Assembly: GCA_903832625.1 (NCBI GenBank)
Contig: CAILCI010000021.1
Location: 1 to 64,000 of the forward strand
Length of the DNA: 64,000 nucleotides
Direction: 5' to 3'
From: an uncultured Burkholderiales bacterium
GTDB lineage: Bacteria > Pseudomonadota > Gammaproteobacteria > Burkholderiales > Burkholderiaceae_C
Position 1 is the first letter of the stretch. Every line of letters begins with the position of its first letter. Below, one piece after another: positions 43,218 through 52,343 of the stretch. The notes below the pieces were generated by a model. The model saw only the letters and a program-made list of their open reading frames with translations. It was not told the origin of the DNA and ran no database searches. Position numbers and translations under genes: made by a program.

Positions 43218-44381
43218 TCAGCGTCCCGACAAGCCCATGCCGCGCGAAATCACTTCTTTCATGATCTCGTTGGTACCGCCGTAAATGCGCTGCACCCGCG
43301 CATCGGCGAAGGCTCGGGTGATGGGGTATTCCCACATGTAGCCATAGCCACCGTGCAGTTGCAAACACTCGTCCATGACCTTGCATTGCAAATCGGAGCA
43401 CCAGTATTTGGCCATGCTCGCGGTTTCGGTGTCGAGTTGGTTGCGGCAAATTAACTCACAGCATTTGTCCACAAACACGCGCGCTACTTGCACCTGAGTT
43501 TGCAATTCGGCCAAGGTATAGCGCGTGTGTTGATAGTTGCCCACGGGCTGGCCAAACACCTTGCGTTCTTTGACATAAGCCACCGTCCAGTCGATGGCGG
43601 CCTGTGCTGCGGCCACAGCAGTGATGGCAATTTGCAAACGCTCCCAAGGCAATTGCTCCATGAGGCAAATAAAACCTCGACCTTCAAAGGCTTTGCCGCC
43701 CAGCAAGTGGTCGGCTGGCACGCGCACGTTGTCAAAGAACAGCTCAGACGTGTCTTGTGCTTTCAAGCCGAGTTTTTTCAGACGTTTGCCCTTTTGAAAA
43801 CCCGGCATCCCGTTTTCGACCAACAACAAGCTGGTGCCTTTGGCGCCTGCCGAGGGGTCGGTCTTGGCGACCACAATCACCAAATCGGCATGCCAGCCGT
43901 TGGTGATGAAGGTTTTGCTGCCGTTGAGCAAATACGAGCCGTCTGGCTGTTCAATGGCTGTGGTTTTCAAGCCTTGCAGGTCTGAGCCTGCGGCGGGTTC
44001 GCTCATGGCGATGGCGCCAATCCACTCGCCCGAGACCAGTTTGGGCAAGTATTTTTGCTTTTGTTCCTCACTGCCATAGTGGGCAATGTAGGGCGCCACA
44101 ATTTCGCTGTGTAAGCCAAAACCAATGCCGGTGAAGCCCCCGCGCGCCAATTCTTCCATTTGGATGACCGAGAACAATTTGTCCACGCCCGCGCCACCAA
44201 ACGCCTCGGCCAATGTCATGCACAAAAAGCCATTCTCGCCCGCTTTGCGCCACACGGCGCGATCCACATAGCCCTGCTCTTCCCATGCTTCGTGAAAAGG
44301 CGCTATTTCCTTGTCCATGAAACGGCGAAAACTGTCGCGAAACGCATCCTGTTCGGGGCTAAAAAGTGATCGCTCGATCAT
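43218..44381 (-). CDS. Acyl-CoA dehydrogenase
   Basis: A 387-residue flavoprotein of standard length. Substrate/FAD motifs AMSEPAAGSDLQGLKTTA and FITNGWHADLVIV and the C-terminal LHGGYGYMWEYPITRAFADA precede the catalytic glutamate of YGGTNEIMKEVISR. It introduces the 2,3-double bond into an acyl-CoA as the first step of beta-oxidation. AGAGGA 6 bases before the ATG at 44381 fixes the start. It is the first gene of the minus-strand operon and faces the thiolase gene across a 106-base region. Confidence 0.92.
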   Translation of the reverse strand: MIERSLFSPEQDAFRDSFRRFMDKEIAPFHEAWEEQGYVDRAVWRKAGENGFLCMTLAEAFGGAGVDKLFSVIQMEELARGGFTGIGFGLHSEIVAPYIAHYGSEEQKQKYLPKLVSGEWIGAIAMSEPAAGSDLQGLKTTAIEQPDGSYLLNGSKTFITNGWHADLVIVVAKTDPSAGAKGTSLLLVENGMPGFQKGKRLKKLGLKAQDTSELFFDNVRVPADHLLGGKAFEGRGFICLMEQLPWERLQIAITAVAAAQAAIDWTVAYVKERKVFGQPVGNYQHTRYTLAELQTQVQVARVFVDKCCELICRNQLDTETASMAKYWCSDLQCKVMDECLQLHGGYGYMWEYPITRAFADARVQRIYGGTNEIMKEVISRGMGLSGR

Positions 44382-44422
44382 GGGGATTCCTCTCATATAA
44401 GACAGCGTTTATTTTCACAAAG

Positions 44423-44432
44423 CAAGCGCTTG
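44423..44432. promoter_or_regulatory. Candidate TetR operator palindrome
   Basis: CAAGCGCTTG is a perfect 10-base palindrome in the middle of the 106-base divergent region between the acyl-CoA dehydrogenase and thiolase genes. A TATACT box follows on the plus strand (44440-44445), but no convincing -35 partner was found for either direction. Confidence 0.4.
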
Positions 44433-44487
44433 GTAAAAGTATACTCACACAAACCAAGCTCCAACAGCTTGAGCGCAGGAGACATTC

Positions 44488-45693
44488 ATGAGCGAAGCAT
44501 TTGTGTACGACGCCATTCGCACGCCGCGTGGCAAAGGCAAAAAAGACGGCAGCTTGCACGAGGTCAAACCCGTCAACCTGTTGGCAGGCGTCTTGGCGCA
44601 ACTGCAAGCGCGCCAAGACTTTGACACCGCTGCGGTTGACGATGTGGTCATGGGCGTGGTCTCGCCCATTGGCGAGCAAGGCTCGGTGATTGCCAAAGTG
44701 GCTGCCCTCAAAGCAGGCTGGGATTGGCGCTGCTCGGGCGTTCAAATCAACCGCTTTTGCGCGTCGGGTCTAGAGGCGGTCAACTTGGCCGCCATGAAAG
44801 TGCGCAGCGGTTGGGAAGAACTCGTGGTCGCCGGAGGCGTGGAAAGCATGAGCCGCGTGCCCATTGGCTCAGACGGCGGCGCATGGGCGCAAGACCCTGA
44901 AACCAACAGCGCCACTTTGTTTGTGCCGCAAGGCATAGGCGCTGACTTGATTGCCACCTTGAACGGTTTTCGTCGCGAAGACGTAGACGCCTTTGCCGTT
45001 GAATCACAACGACGCGCCCACCATGCGCGAGGTGCAGGTTATTTCGATGGCTCGCTCGTGCCTGTGCGCGATGCGCTGGGGCAAACCATCTTGGCGCAAG
45101 ACGAGTTCATCAAACCCCAAACCACGGTGCAAAGCTTGGCAGCGCTCAAACCTGCCTTTGAGCAACTCGGTGGCATGGGCTTTGACGCAGTGGCTTTGCA
45201 GCGTTATCCGCAAGTGGAGACCATTCATCATGTACACCACGCAGGCAATTCGTCGGGCATTGTGGACGGTGCAGCAGCGGTGTTGATCGGCTCAGAAGCG
45301 GCTGGCAACACCCACGGTCTCACACCCCGCGCGCGCATTGTGGCCGCAGCGCTCTCAGGGGCAGACCCGACCATCATGCTCACCGGCCCCATGCCAGCGG
45401 CGCGCAAAGCACTGGCCAAAGCGGGCATGACCATCGATCAAATCGATTTGTTTGAAGTCAACGAAGCCTTTGCCGCTGTTCCTATGAAGTTCATACAAGA
45501 GATGGGCGTGAGTCACGACCGCGTGAATGTCAACGGTGGCGCCATTGCCATGGGCCATCCCTTGGGCGCGACGGGCGCCATGATTTTGGGCATTTTGATT
45601 GACGAGCTGCACCGCAGACAACTGCGCTATGGCATGGCCACCTTGTGCGTGGGCGGTGGCATGGGCATTGCCACCATTGTTGAACGTGTTTGA
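44488..45693 (+). CDS. Acetyl-CoA acyltransferase (thiolase)
   Basis: The 401-residue enzyme has the nucleophilic cysteine at residue 91 ([14 protein letters not shown]), [10 protein letters not shown], the histidine motif [16 protein letters not shown] and the second cysteine in [11 protein letters not shown]. It cleaves 3-ketoacyl-CoA with CoA. GGAG lies 9 bases before the ATG. It is 13 bases before the fadJ-like gene, the usual thiolase/multifunctional enzyme pair of beta-oxidation. The degradative role follows from the pairing. Confidence 0.92.
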   Translation: MSEAFVYDAIRTPRGKGKKDGSLHEVKPVNLLAGVLAQLQARQDFDTAAVDDVVMGVVSPIGEQGSVIAKVAALKAGWDWRCSGVQINRFCASGLEAVNLAAMKVRSGWEELVVAGGVESMSRVPIGSDGGAWAQDPETNSATLFVPQGIGADLIATLNGFRREDVDAFAVESQRRAHHARGAGYFDGSLVPVRDALGQTILAQDEFIKPQTTVQSLAALKPAFEQLGGMGFDAVALQRYPQVETIHHVHHAGNSSGIVDGAAAVLIGSEAAGNTHGLTPRARIVAAALSGADPTIMLTGPMPAARKALAKAGMTIDQIDLFEVNEAFAAVPMKFIQEMGVSHDRVNVNGGAIAMGHPLGATGAMILGILIDELHRRQLRYGMATLCVGGGMGIATIVERV

Positions 45694-45706
45694 TTCGGAG
45701 CACTCC

Positions 45707-47866
45707 ATGCAACTTCACACCCTGAACTACGCGCTGCAAGACGGCATTGCCACCCTCACCTTTGACGAACAAGGCTCGCCCGTCAACACCATGTGCGTGC
45801 AGTGGCAAAACGATTTAGCCACGGTGACCGCCCAAGTGGTGGCCGACAAAGCGCAAATCAAGGGCATCGTGCTGGCCTCAGCCAAAACCACGTTTTTTGC
45901 AGGCGCAGATTTAAAAGCCGTCATGCGCTCCACAGCGCAAGATGGTGTGCGCGTGTTTGAAGAAATCGAGCGCATCAAAAGCTGTTTTCGTACCTTGGAA
46001 ACCTTGGGCGTGCCCGTGGTGACTTGCCTCAACGGCACGGCTTTGGGCGGCGGTTTGGAGTTGGCATTTGTCGGGCATCACCGCATTGCAGTGAACAACC
46101 CCAAAATTCAACTCGGCTTTCCTGAAGTCAATTTGGGGCTGATTCCAGGCGCAGGCGGCATCACCAAAATGACGCGCATCTTGGGCTTGCTGGCTGCGCA
46201 GCCGTATCTGTTGGAGTGCAAACTCTTCAACCCGCAAGAAGCCCTCAAGCTGGGCGTGGTGCATGAGTTGGTGGAGACGGTTGATCAACTGAAAGACCGA
46301 GCGCTGGCCTATATCCACCAAGCCCAAGGCCAAGCTGAGATGGCTCAGCAAGTCTGGGACCGCAAGGGCTACAAAATGCCCGGTGGTTCACCCTCCAGCC
46401 CGAGCTTGGCGGGCATGTTGTCGGTCGCGCCTGCGGTGCTCAAGCAAAAAACACGCGGCCTTTATCCTGCGCCTGAAGCAGCACTGGCCGCCATGGTGGA
46501 AGGCGCGTTGGTGGACTTTGACACCGCCATGCGCATTGAAACCCGTTACTTGGCAACGCTGGTCACCAGCCAAGTGGCGCGCAACATGATCAACACCTTT
46601 TTCTTCAACATGAATGGCATCAAGGACGGTCACAGCCGTCCTGCGCAAGTGCCCAAATACAAGCCGCAAAAAGTGGGCATTTTGGGCGCGGGCATGATGG
46701 GCTCGGGCATTGCCTATGCGCAAGCGAGTCGCGGCATCGCCACGGTGCTCAAAGACGTGAACCAAGCCAGCGCCGACAAAGGCAAAGCCTATAGCCAACA
46801 CCTCACCCAAAAGCAGGTGGACAAAGGCCGCATGAGCGCAGACAAGCAAAACGCCTTGTTGTCCCTGATTCACGCCACCGACCAAGCAGCGGATTTGCAA
46901 GGCTGCGAGCTCATCATCGAAGCGGTGTTTGAACAGCGCGAGCTCAAAGCCAAAGTCACCCAAGAGGCCGAGCCCATGCTGGCCGCTGGCGGTTTTTTTG
47001 CCAGCAACACCTCCACCCTGCCCATCAGCGGATTAGCCAAAGCGAGCGCTCGTGCGGAAAAATTTGTCGGCATCCATTTTTTCAGTCCCGTGGACAAAAT
47101 GAAGCTGGTGGAGATCATTCGCGGCGAACATACCGACGACGAAACCATTGCCCGCGCCTACGACTATGTGCAGGCCTTGGGCAAGCTGCCGATTGTGGTG
47201 AACGACTCACGCGGCTTCTACACCAGCCGCACCTTTGGCACTTTCGTTATGGAAGGCGCAGCCATGCTGGGCGAAGGCGTGCCTGCGGCCCTGATTGAAA
47301 ACCTCGCCATGCAAGTCGGTATGCCCGTCGGACCGCTGGCAGTGCTCGACGAAACATCGCTCTCGCTGGCCGTGCATGTGCTTGACCAAACCCGCCAAGA
47401 CTTTGCCAATGAGGGCAAGACCTTCACCCCCTCAGCGGGTGAATTGTTGGTCGAACGCATGGTCAAAGAACTCAAACGCGCAGGCCGAGCCAGCGGCGGT
47501 GGTTTTTACGATTACCCCGTGGGACAGCGCAAACAACTGTGGGCGGGGCTGCACAGCCATTTTGCAAAGTCCAACGCCCCTTGCAATCACCAAGACATCA
47601 AAGATAGACTGTTGTATCGCCAAGCCGTCGAGACAGCACGCTGCTTGTCAGAGGGTGTGTTGACCTCGGTGCTGGATGGCAATATTGGCTCCATCTTTGG
47701 CATTGGTTTTCCAGCGTGGACGGGTGGCGCCTTGCAGTTCATTTATGGGCAAGGCGTGGACGCATTTGCCAAACGCTGCCAAGAGTTGGCCGCGCAGTAT
47801 GGTGATGGGTTTGAACTGTCGCAGCAAGTGATAGAGAGTTTGGAAAAAAATCGGCCTGTGTATTGA
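45707..47866 (+). CDS. fadJ: Multifunctional 3-hydroxyacyl-CoA dehydrogenase / enoyl-CoA hydratase (FadJ/FadB-like)
   Basis: A 719-residue fusion. The N-terminal crotonase domain (1-200) shows the oxyanion stretches FFAGADLKAVM and GTALGGGLELAFV and the acidic region NLGLIPGAGG. The dehydrogenase part begins with the NAD motif VGILGAGMMGSGIAYAQA at about 318 and contains VGIHFFSPVDKMKLVEII, followed by two C-terminal helical domains. It hydrates 2-enoyl-CoA and oxidises the 3-hydroxyacyl-CoA. The open frame begins 108 bases earlier inside the thiolase gene, but CGGAG seven bases before the ATG at 45707 fixes the start. Confidence 0.92.
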   Translation: MQLHTLNYALQDGIATLTFDEQGSPVNTMCVQWQNDLATVTAQVVADKAQIKGIVLASAKTTFFAGADLKAVMRSTAQDGVRVFEEIERIKSCFRTLETLGVPVVTCLNGTALGGGLELAFVGHHRIAVNNPKIQLGFPEVNLGLIPGAGGITKMTRILGLLAAQPYLLECKLFNPQEALKLGVVHELVETVDQLKDRALAYIHQAQGQAEMAQQVWDRKGYKMPGGSPSSPSLAGMLSVAPAVLKQKTRGLYPAPEAALAAMVEGALVDFDTAMRIETRYLATLVTSQVARNMINTFFFNMNGIKDGHSRPAQVPKYKPQKVGILGAGMMGSGIAYAQASRGIATVLKDVNQASADKGKAYSQHLTQKQVDKGRMSADKQNALLSLIHATDQAADLQGCELIIEAVFEQRELKAKVTQEAEPMLAAGGFFASNTSTLPISGLAKASARAEKFVGIHFFSPVDKMKLVEIIRGEHTDDETIARAYDYVQALGKLPIVVNDSRGFYTSRTFGTFVMEGAAMLGEGVPAALIENLAMQVGMPVGPLAVLDETSLSLAVHVLDQTRQDFANEGKTFTPSAGELLVERMVKELKRAGRASGGGFYDYPVGQRKQLWAGLHSHFAKSNAPCNHQDIKDRLLYRQAVETARCLSEGVLTSVLDGNIGSIFGIGFPAWTGGALQFIYGQGVDAFAKRCQELAAQYGDGFELSQQVIESLEKNRPVY

Positions 47867-47901
47867 TCGCGTCGATCAACGATTAAAAAGGAGACAAAAA
47901 A

Positions 47902-48780
47902 GTGAATGCAGCTCAACTACAAAACATACTTTTACTCTGCGTGATATTGGGTTTTGCAGCGATGGAGTTCATCTCCCGTCGCTACAAAGCGAATGTCAAC
48001 GCCACGGCCAACGACACCAAGTTGGAGCTATTCATGTTCGTGAGCTTGCTGGCCGTCACCCAGCCATTTGCCATTTTTATGACCAGTAAATTGGGCGCAT
48101 GGCTTGCACCCGACTACAAAAACGCGCTGGCCGACTGGCCTTGGTGGGCGATGTTTGGTTTGCTCATTTTGGTGGATGACCTGACCCAATATTGGTGGCA
48201 TCGCATTTCGCATTCGCCGCTGTTGTGGCCGCTCCATCGCGCGCACCATTCCGCGCAATACATGAGCATTCGCGTCACATTCAGAAACAACTTCTTTTAT
48301 TACTTGATGATGCCAGGACTGTGGTTGGCGGGAAGTCTGTTGTATTTGGGCGTCGGCGGCATGGTGTATGCGGTGTACATCGTTTTAAAGCTCACCATCA
48401 TTTTGGGCGCGCATTGCGCTTGGCGTTGGGACGAAGCGATGTACCGTGTGCCCGCATTGCGACCACTGGCTTGGGTGTTGGAGCGAGTCATCTCAACGCC
48501 GGCCACGCACTGGGCGCATCACGCCATCACCAACGATGACGGCGTTGGGCACTACAAGGGCAACTTCGGCAATATGCTGTTCATTTGGGATTTGATGTTC
48601 GGCAGCGCCCTCATCACACGCCAATATCCTGCCAAAGTGGGCTTGATTGATGACGAACTGTTTGGTCAAGAGCATTGGGAACATCAAATGTTTTTCCCGC
48701 TGCTGCAATCCAAACGTGAGCATTCGGCTTTGAAAATTGGCGGTACGGCCTATACCGAGGAATCGGCGCGCCAAGCATGA
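47902..48780 (+). CDS. Fatty acid hydroxylase / sterol desaturase family membrane protein
   Basis: The 292-residue protein has four to five hydrophobic segments and the histidine clusters of the di-iron hydroxylase family: WHRISHS and HRAHHS at about 96-113 and THWAHHA at about 199-205. Members hydroxylate or desaturate lipids, sterols or carotenoids in the membrane. The start is GTG, 6 bases after AAGGAGAC. It follows fadJ by 35 bases and so may be co-transcribed with the beta-oxidation genes. The substrate is unknown. Confidence 0.87.
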   Translation: MNAAQLQNILLLCVILGFAAMEFISRRYKANVNATANDTKLELFMFVSLLAVTQPFAIFMTSKLGAWLAPDYKNALADWPWWAMFGLLILVDDLTQYWWHRISHSPLLWPLHRAHHSAQYMSIRVTFRNNFFYYLMMPGLWLAGSLLYLGVGGMVYAVYIVLKLTIILGAHCAWRWDEAMYRVPALRPLAWVLERVISTPATHWAHHAITNDDGVGHYKGNFGNMLFIWDLMFGSALITRQYPAKVGLIDDELFGQEHWEHQMFFPLLQSKREHSALKIGGTAYTEESARQA

Positions 48781-48965
48781 GTTTTCATTTTCTAGCCCTT
48801 CGCACACTACTAGCCTTGGCGTGTTTCAGTATGCTCAGTGTGATACCGGATCAAGCACACGCTGAAAGCTTTCCACTGGGCGTTCCTTCCATTGTGTTGT
48901 TGGCGCGCTCTTTGGGTGAGACCATGGAGCAACCCCTCAAACAACCCTTTGTCGCGCCACAGTGA
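48777..48965 (+). CDS. Possible small secreted protein
   Basis: A 62-codon frame that overlaps the hydroxylase stop as ATGA. It begins with a convincing Sec signal peptide (MSFHFLALRTLLALACFS, cleavage about AHAES), leaving a mature part of some 33 residues (FPLGVPSIVLLARSLGETME). No family is recognised and no independent ribosome binding site is seen. It may be a real translationally coupled peptide or a chance frame. Confidence 0.4.
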   Translation: MSFHFLALRTLLALACFSMLSVIPDQAHAESFPLGVPSIVLLARSLGETMEQPLKQPFVAPQ

Positions 48966-49035
48966 GTTTGGGCTATTCGGTCAAAGACATGCCGCAGCGT
49001 TAACGTCGCCGCGATAAAACCACACCCAATACCTT

Positions 49036-50754
49036 ATGAACCGACTCAACTCTCTTGTGCCTGACTGGATACGCAATTACAAACGCGAACATCTGAGCGA
49101 CGACTTGATAGCTGGCGTCTTGGTCACAATTTTGGTGTTGCCACAAAGCTTGGCCTATGCCATTTTGGCGGGCTTGCCACCGCAGTTGGGTTTGTATGCG
49201 AGTGTGTTTCCGGTGCTCATTTATGCCTTGATCGGCAGCAGCATGATCCAAGCCGTGGGGCCTGTCGCCATCACGGCCATCATGACTTTTGCGTTGCTCA
49301 GTCCGTTAGAAACACCCGGCTCTGCACATTATTTGGTATTGGCCGCCTCACTGTCTTTGCTGTCGGGCTTGATGGTGCTGGGCTTTGGGTTTTTGCGACT
49401 CGGGTTTTTGTCCAATTTGCTGAGTCGCCCCGTGGTCGGTGGCTTTATTTCAGGTTCAGCCTTGTTGATCTTGTTGAGTCAAATTAAGGTTGTTTTGGGC
49501 ATTCAAGTCAGCGCCACAGACAACTGGGGACAAGTGGTTTCAATCGTAGAGCAACTCCCGCTCGCACACGTCAGTACCTTGGCTTTGGGGGGTATTGGTT
49601 TTATTGTTTTGCTTGGGTCGCGTTATTTCTTGGCGCCTTGGTTGGTGCAACGGGGCATGGCGTCAAGCCGTGCCGCCATGGCCGTGCGTGTGATGCCTTT
49701 GCTGGTCGTCATGGTGGCCACTGCGCTGTCGGTCGCGCTCAATTTCAACCCAACATACGGCATGCAATTGGTGGGACATGTGCCCAGCGAGCTGCCCACC
49801 ATCGGTTTCGATGTGCCGACTTTTGCAGACCTGCAAATGCTTTTAGCGCCCGCACTGGTGTTGGCATTTATTGGCGCGGTGCAAAACATCACCATGTCGC
49901 ACGCCTTGGCCATGAAACGGCATGAACGCACGGATGCCAACCGAGAAATGATGGGCTTGGGCATGGCCAACTTCGTGACGGCGTTTTGTGGCGGAATGCC
50001 GGTGGGCGGAGGTTTGACGCGCTCTGCGGTCAACTTAGCCAGTGGCGCACAAAGCCCATTGGCCAGCATTGTGTCTGCGCTGTTCATGCTGAGTATTGTG
50101 TTGTTGGGCACGCAATGGTTTTCTTTTATTCCACTGTGCATTTTGGCCGCCAGCATCATGGTGGCCGCCATTGGCATGATTGACTTTGCGGGGCTGCGCC
50201 GCGCATGGCGCTACGACCGCGCAGATGCAATTGCGTTTTTAGGCACGGCTTTGGGTGTTATTGCATTGAATTTGCAAATGGGCATCACCTTGGGTATCTT
50301 TTTGTCACTCGCCAGTTTGCTCTACCGAGCCAGCTCACCTCACATTGCGGTGGTCGGGCGCATTCAGGGCACAGAGCATTTCAGAAACATTGAACGCCAC
50401 GGTGTGGAAACTTTGCCCAACGCCATTTTTATGCGCATTGACGAGAGTTTGTTTTTTGGCAACCTCAAAGCCATTGAAGATCGCCTCATGCGTGAAATCG
50501 GCCAGCGCCCGCAAACCCAACATGTGGTGCTCATCATGAGTGCGGTCAACCACATGGACGTCACGGCGCTGGAGTCACTCAACGAAGTGCTGCTGGCATT
50601 GCAAACACGCGGCATTCATTTACACATGGCCGAAGTCAAAGGCCCCGTGCAAGACCGCTTGATGAACACCGCTTTGTTTGAGAACCTCGCAGGACGCATT
50701 TATTTGTCTGTGAATGCGGCGTTTGAATTATTGCGCTCCAAGCCGCTGGCGTAA
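49036..50754 (+). CDS. SulP-family inorganic anion transporter with STAS domain
   Basis: The 572-residue protein has the SulP membrane core (about 20-410) with LVTILVLPQSLAYAILAGLP, GLYASVFPVLIYALIGSS and the region GMPVGGGLTRSAVNLASGAQ, and a cytoplasmic STAS domain (about 440-555, ending AEVKGPVQDRLMNTALFENL). The family carries sulfate, bicarbonate or dicarboxylates. The last 27 bases overlap the convergent acyl-CoA synthetase gene. No carbonic anhydrase or sulfur gene is adjacent, so the anion cannot be named. Confidence 0.92.
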   Translation: MNRLNSLVPDWIRNYKREHLSDDLIAGVLVTILVLPQSLAYAILAGLPPQLGLYASVFPVLIYALIGSSMIQAVGPVAITAIMTFALLSPLETPGSAHYLVLAASLSLLSGLMVLGFGFLRLGFLSNLLSRPVVGGFISGSALLILLSQIKVVLGIQVSATDNWGQVVSIVEQLPLAHVSTLALGGIGFIVLLGSRYFLAPWLVQRGMASSRAAMAVRVMPLLVVMVATALSVALNFNPTYGMQLVGHVPSELPTIGFDVPTFADLQMLLAPALVLAFIGAVQNITMSHALAMKRHERTDANREMMGLGMANFVTAFCGGMPVGGGLTRSAVNLASGAQSPLASIVSALFMLSIVLLGTQWFSFIPLCILAASIMVAAIGMIDFAGLRRAWRYDRADAIAFLGTALGVIALNLQMGITLGIFLSLASLLYRASSPHIAVVGRIQGTEHFRNIERHGVETLPNAIFMRIDESLFFGNLKAIEDRLMREIGQRPQTQHVVLIMSAVNHMDVTALESLNEVLLALQTRGIHLHMAEVKGPVQDRLMNTALFENLAGRIYLSVNAAFELLRSKPLA

Positions 50755-52305
50755 TTCACGCTTGAGCAATTTACCACTGGGATTTTTGGGCAAAGCATCC
50801 ACAAAAATAACGCGCTTGGGCGCTTTGAAATGCGTGAGCAAACCCGCGCATTGCGCGAAAAAATCTGCCTCGCTCAACACATGACCGGGTTTTAACACGA
50901 CCACAGCGGTCACCGCCTCTATCCATTTGGCATCAGGCAAGCCGATCACGGCCACTTCAGAAACCGCTTGAATTTTGTAAATCGCCTCCTCCACCTCGCG
51001 ACTGGCCACGTTTTCGCCGCCGGTTTTGATCATGTCTTTTTTACGATCAACGACCGTGATGTAGCCCTCCTCGTCCATGATGCCTAAGTCTCCGCTGTGA
51101 AACCAACCGCCTTCAAACGCAGCTTGGGTGCGTTCTTCGTCGTGGTAGTAGCCACTCAAAAGCTGCGGCGAACGATGCACAATTTCTCCCACCTCGCCCG
51201 ATTGGACGTCTTGCATGGCGTCATCGACCACACGCGTTTCCACGTTCAAGGTGGCGCGTCCGGCAGAGCCTGCTTTGCGCAGTTGGTCCTCGGGCTTTAA
51301 CACGGTGGCCAAAGGGGCAATTTCTGTTTGTCCGTATAAATTCCAAAGTCTGACTTGGGGCAGGCGTTGCTGCATTTCTTTCAACACTTCAACGGGCATG
51401 ATGGATGCACCGTAATAGCCCTTTTTCAAATGGCTCAAATCGGTGCGATCAAACTGATCTGAGCGCAGCAAGCCAATCCATACCGTAGGCGGCGCAAAGA
51501 AAGAAGTGATTTTCTTTTCAGACAACAGACGCAGTAAATTGTCCGGCGTGGGCGCACCGGTGATGATGTTCTCGCCACCTACGTAAATGCTTGGACCAAA
51601 AAATACATCCAACTGCGCACAATGGTAGAGCGGCAGCGCGTGTAACACCACATCGTGCTCGCAAATTTCCGCATCAATCACGCAAGAAACATACTCAGCG
51701 ATCACAGCGCTGTGCGTGAGCATCGCCCCCTTGGGCCTAGACTCAGTACCACTGGTGTAAATAATTTGCGCCAACAGCGACGCGTCCAACGCTTGCGGCT
51801 CAAGAGCTGGGGCTTTGAGTAACGCATGGAAATCTAAAAATCCGTCTGGAATTTTTGAAGGCCCTTCGCTTGGCAGCCAGACATAGGTCTGAACCGCCGT
51901 GTTGTGCGCCGCTTGTTGGCCCAGTGGGGCGAACTCAGCGTCGGTGCACAGCACGCTGGCCCCGCAGTGCTCCAAAATATAGTGCGCATCAGCTGCGCTC
52001 AGCATGAAATTAATAGGCACCAACACAGCGCCCATTTTGGCAAGCGCAAACCGCAGCGCCGCAAACGCATGTGAATTGCGCGATATCACGGCCACCTTAT
52101 CGCCCAACTTCACCCCATGTTGCGCCAGTCCGCCAGCCATGGCTTGGGTGATGGCCTCAAACTCGGCATACGTCCACGTCACATCGCCGCAGCTCAGTGC
52201 CGTTTTGTGAGGATAGCGCTTGCTGGTGCGCCGTAACAAATCGCCCAAGGTGTGTTGAAACATGGGCGAATAAGAGGTTGAATGATGTGTTTGCATAGAA
52301 AACAT
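50728..52305 (-). CDS. AMP-forming acyl-CoA synthetase
   Basis: A 525-residue adenylate-forming ligase. The P-loop is IIYTSGTESRPKGAMLTHSA, followed by NLYGQTEIAPLATVL, GWFHSGDLGIMDEEGYITVV, DRKKDMIKTGGENVASREVE and the catalytic lysine region PKNPSGKLLKREL. It activates a fatty or aromatic carboxylate to its CoA ester. Several starts are possible (GTG 52308, ATG 52305, 52296, 52263), none with a strong ribosome binding site. The 3' end overlaps the SulP gene, and umuC ends 38 bases upstream on the same strand. Confidence 0.88.
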   Translation of the reverse strand: MFSMQTHHSTSYSPMFQHTLGDLLRRTSKRYPHKTALSCGDVTWTYAEFEAITQAMAGGLAQHGVKLGDKVAVISRNSHAFAALRFALAKMGAVLVPINFMLSAADAHYILEHCGASVLCTDAEFAPLGQQAAHNTAVQTYVWLPSEGPSKIPDGFLDFHALLKAPALEPQALDASLLAQIIYTSGTESRPKGAMLTHSAVIAEYVSCVIDAEICEHDVVLHALPLYHCAQLDVFFGPSIYVGGENIITGAPTPDNLLRLLSEKKITSFFAPPTVWIGLLRSDQFDRTDLSHLKKGYYGASIMPVEVLKEMQQRLPQVRLWNLYGQTEIAPLATVLKPEDQLRKAGSAGRATLNVETRVVDDAMQDVQSGEVGEIVHRSPQLLSGYYHDEERTQAAFEGGWFHSGDLGIMDEEGYITVVDRKKDMIKTGGENVASREVEEAIYKIQAVSEVAVIGLPDAKWIEAVTAVVVLKPGHVLSEADFFAQCAGLLTHFKAPKRVIFVDALPKNPSGKLLKRELRQRLGAQ

Positions 52306-52343
52306 CACGGCGCTGAAATTGATTTTTAATTGTCACCAAGGCA

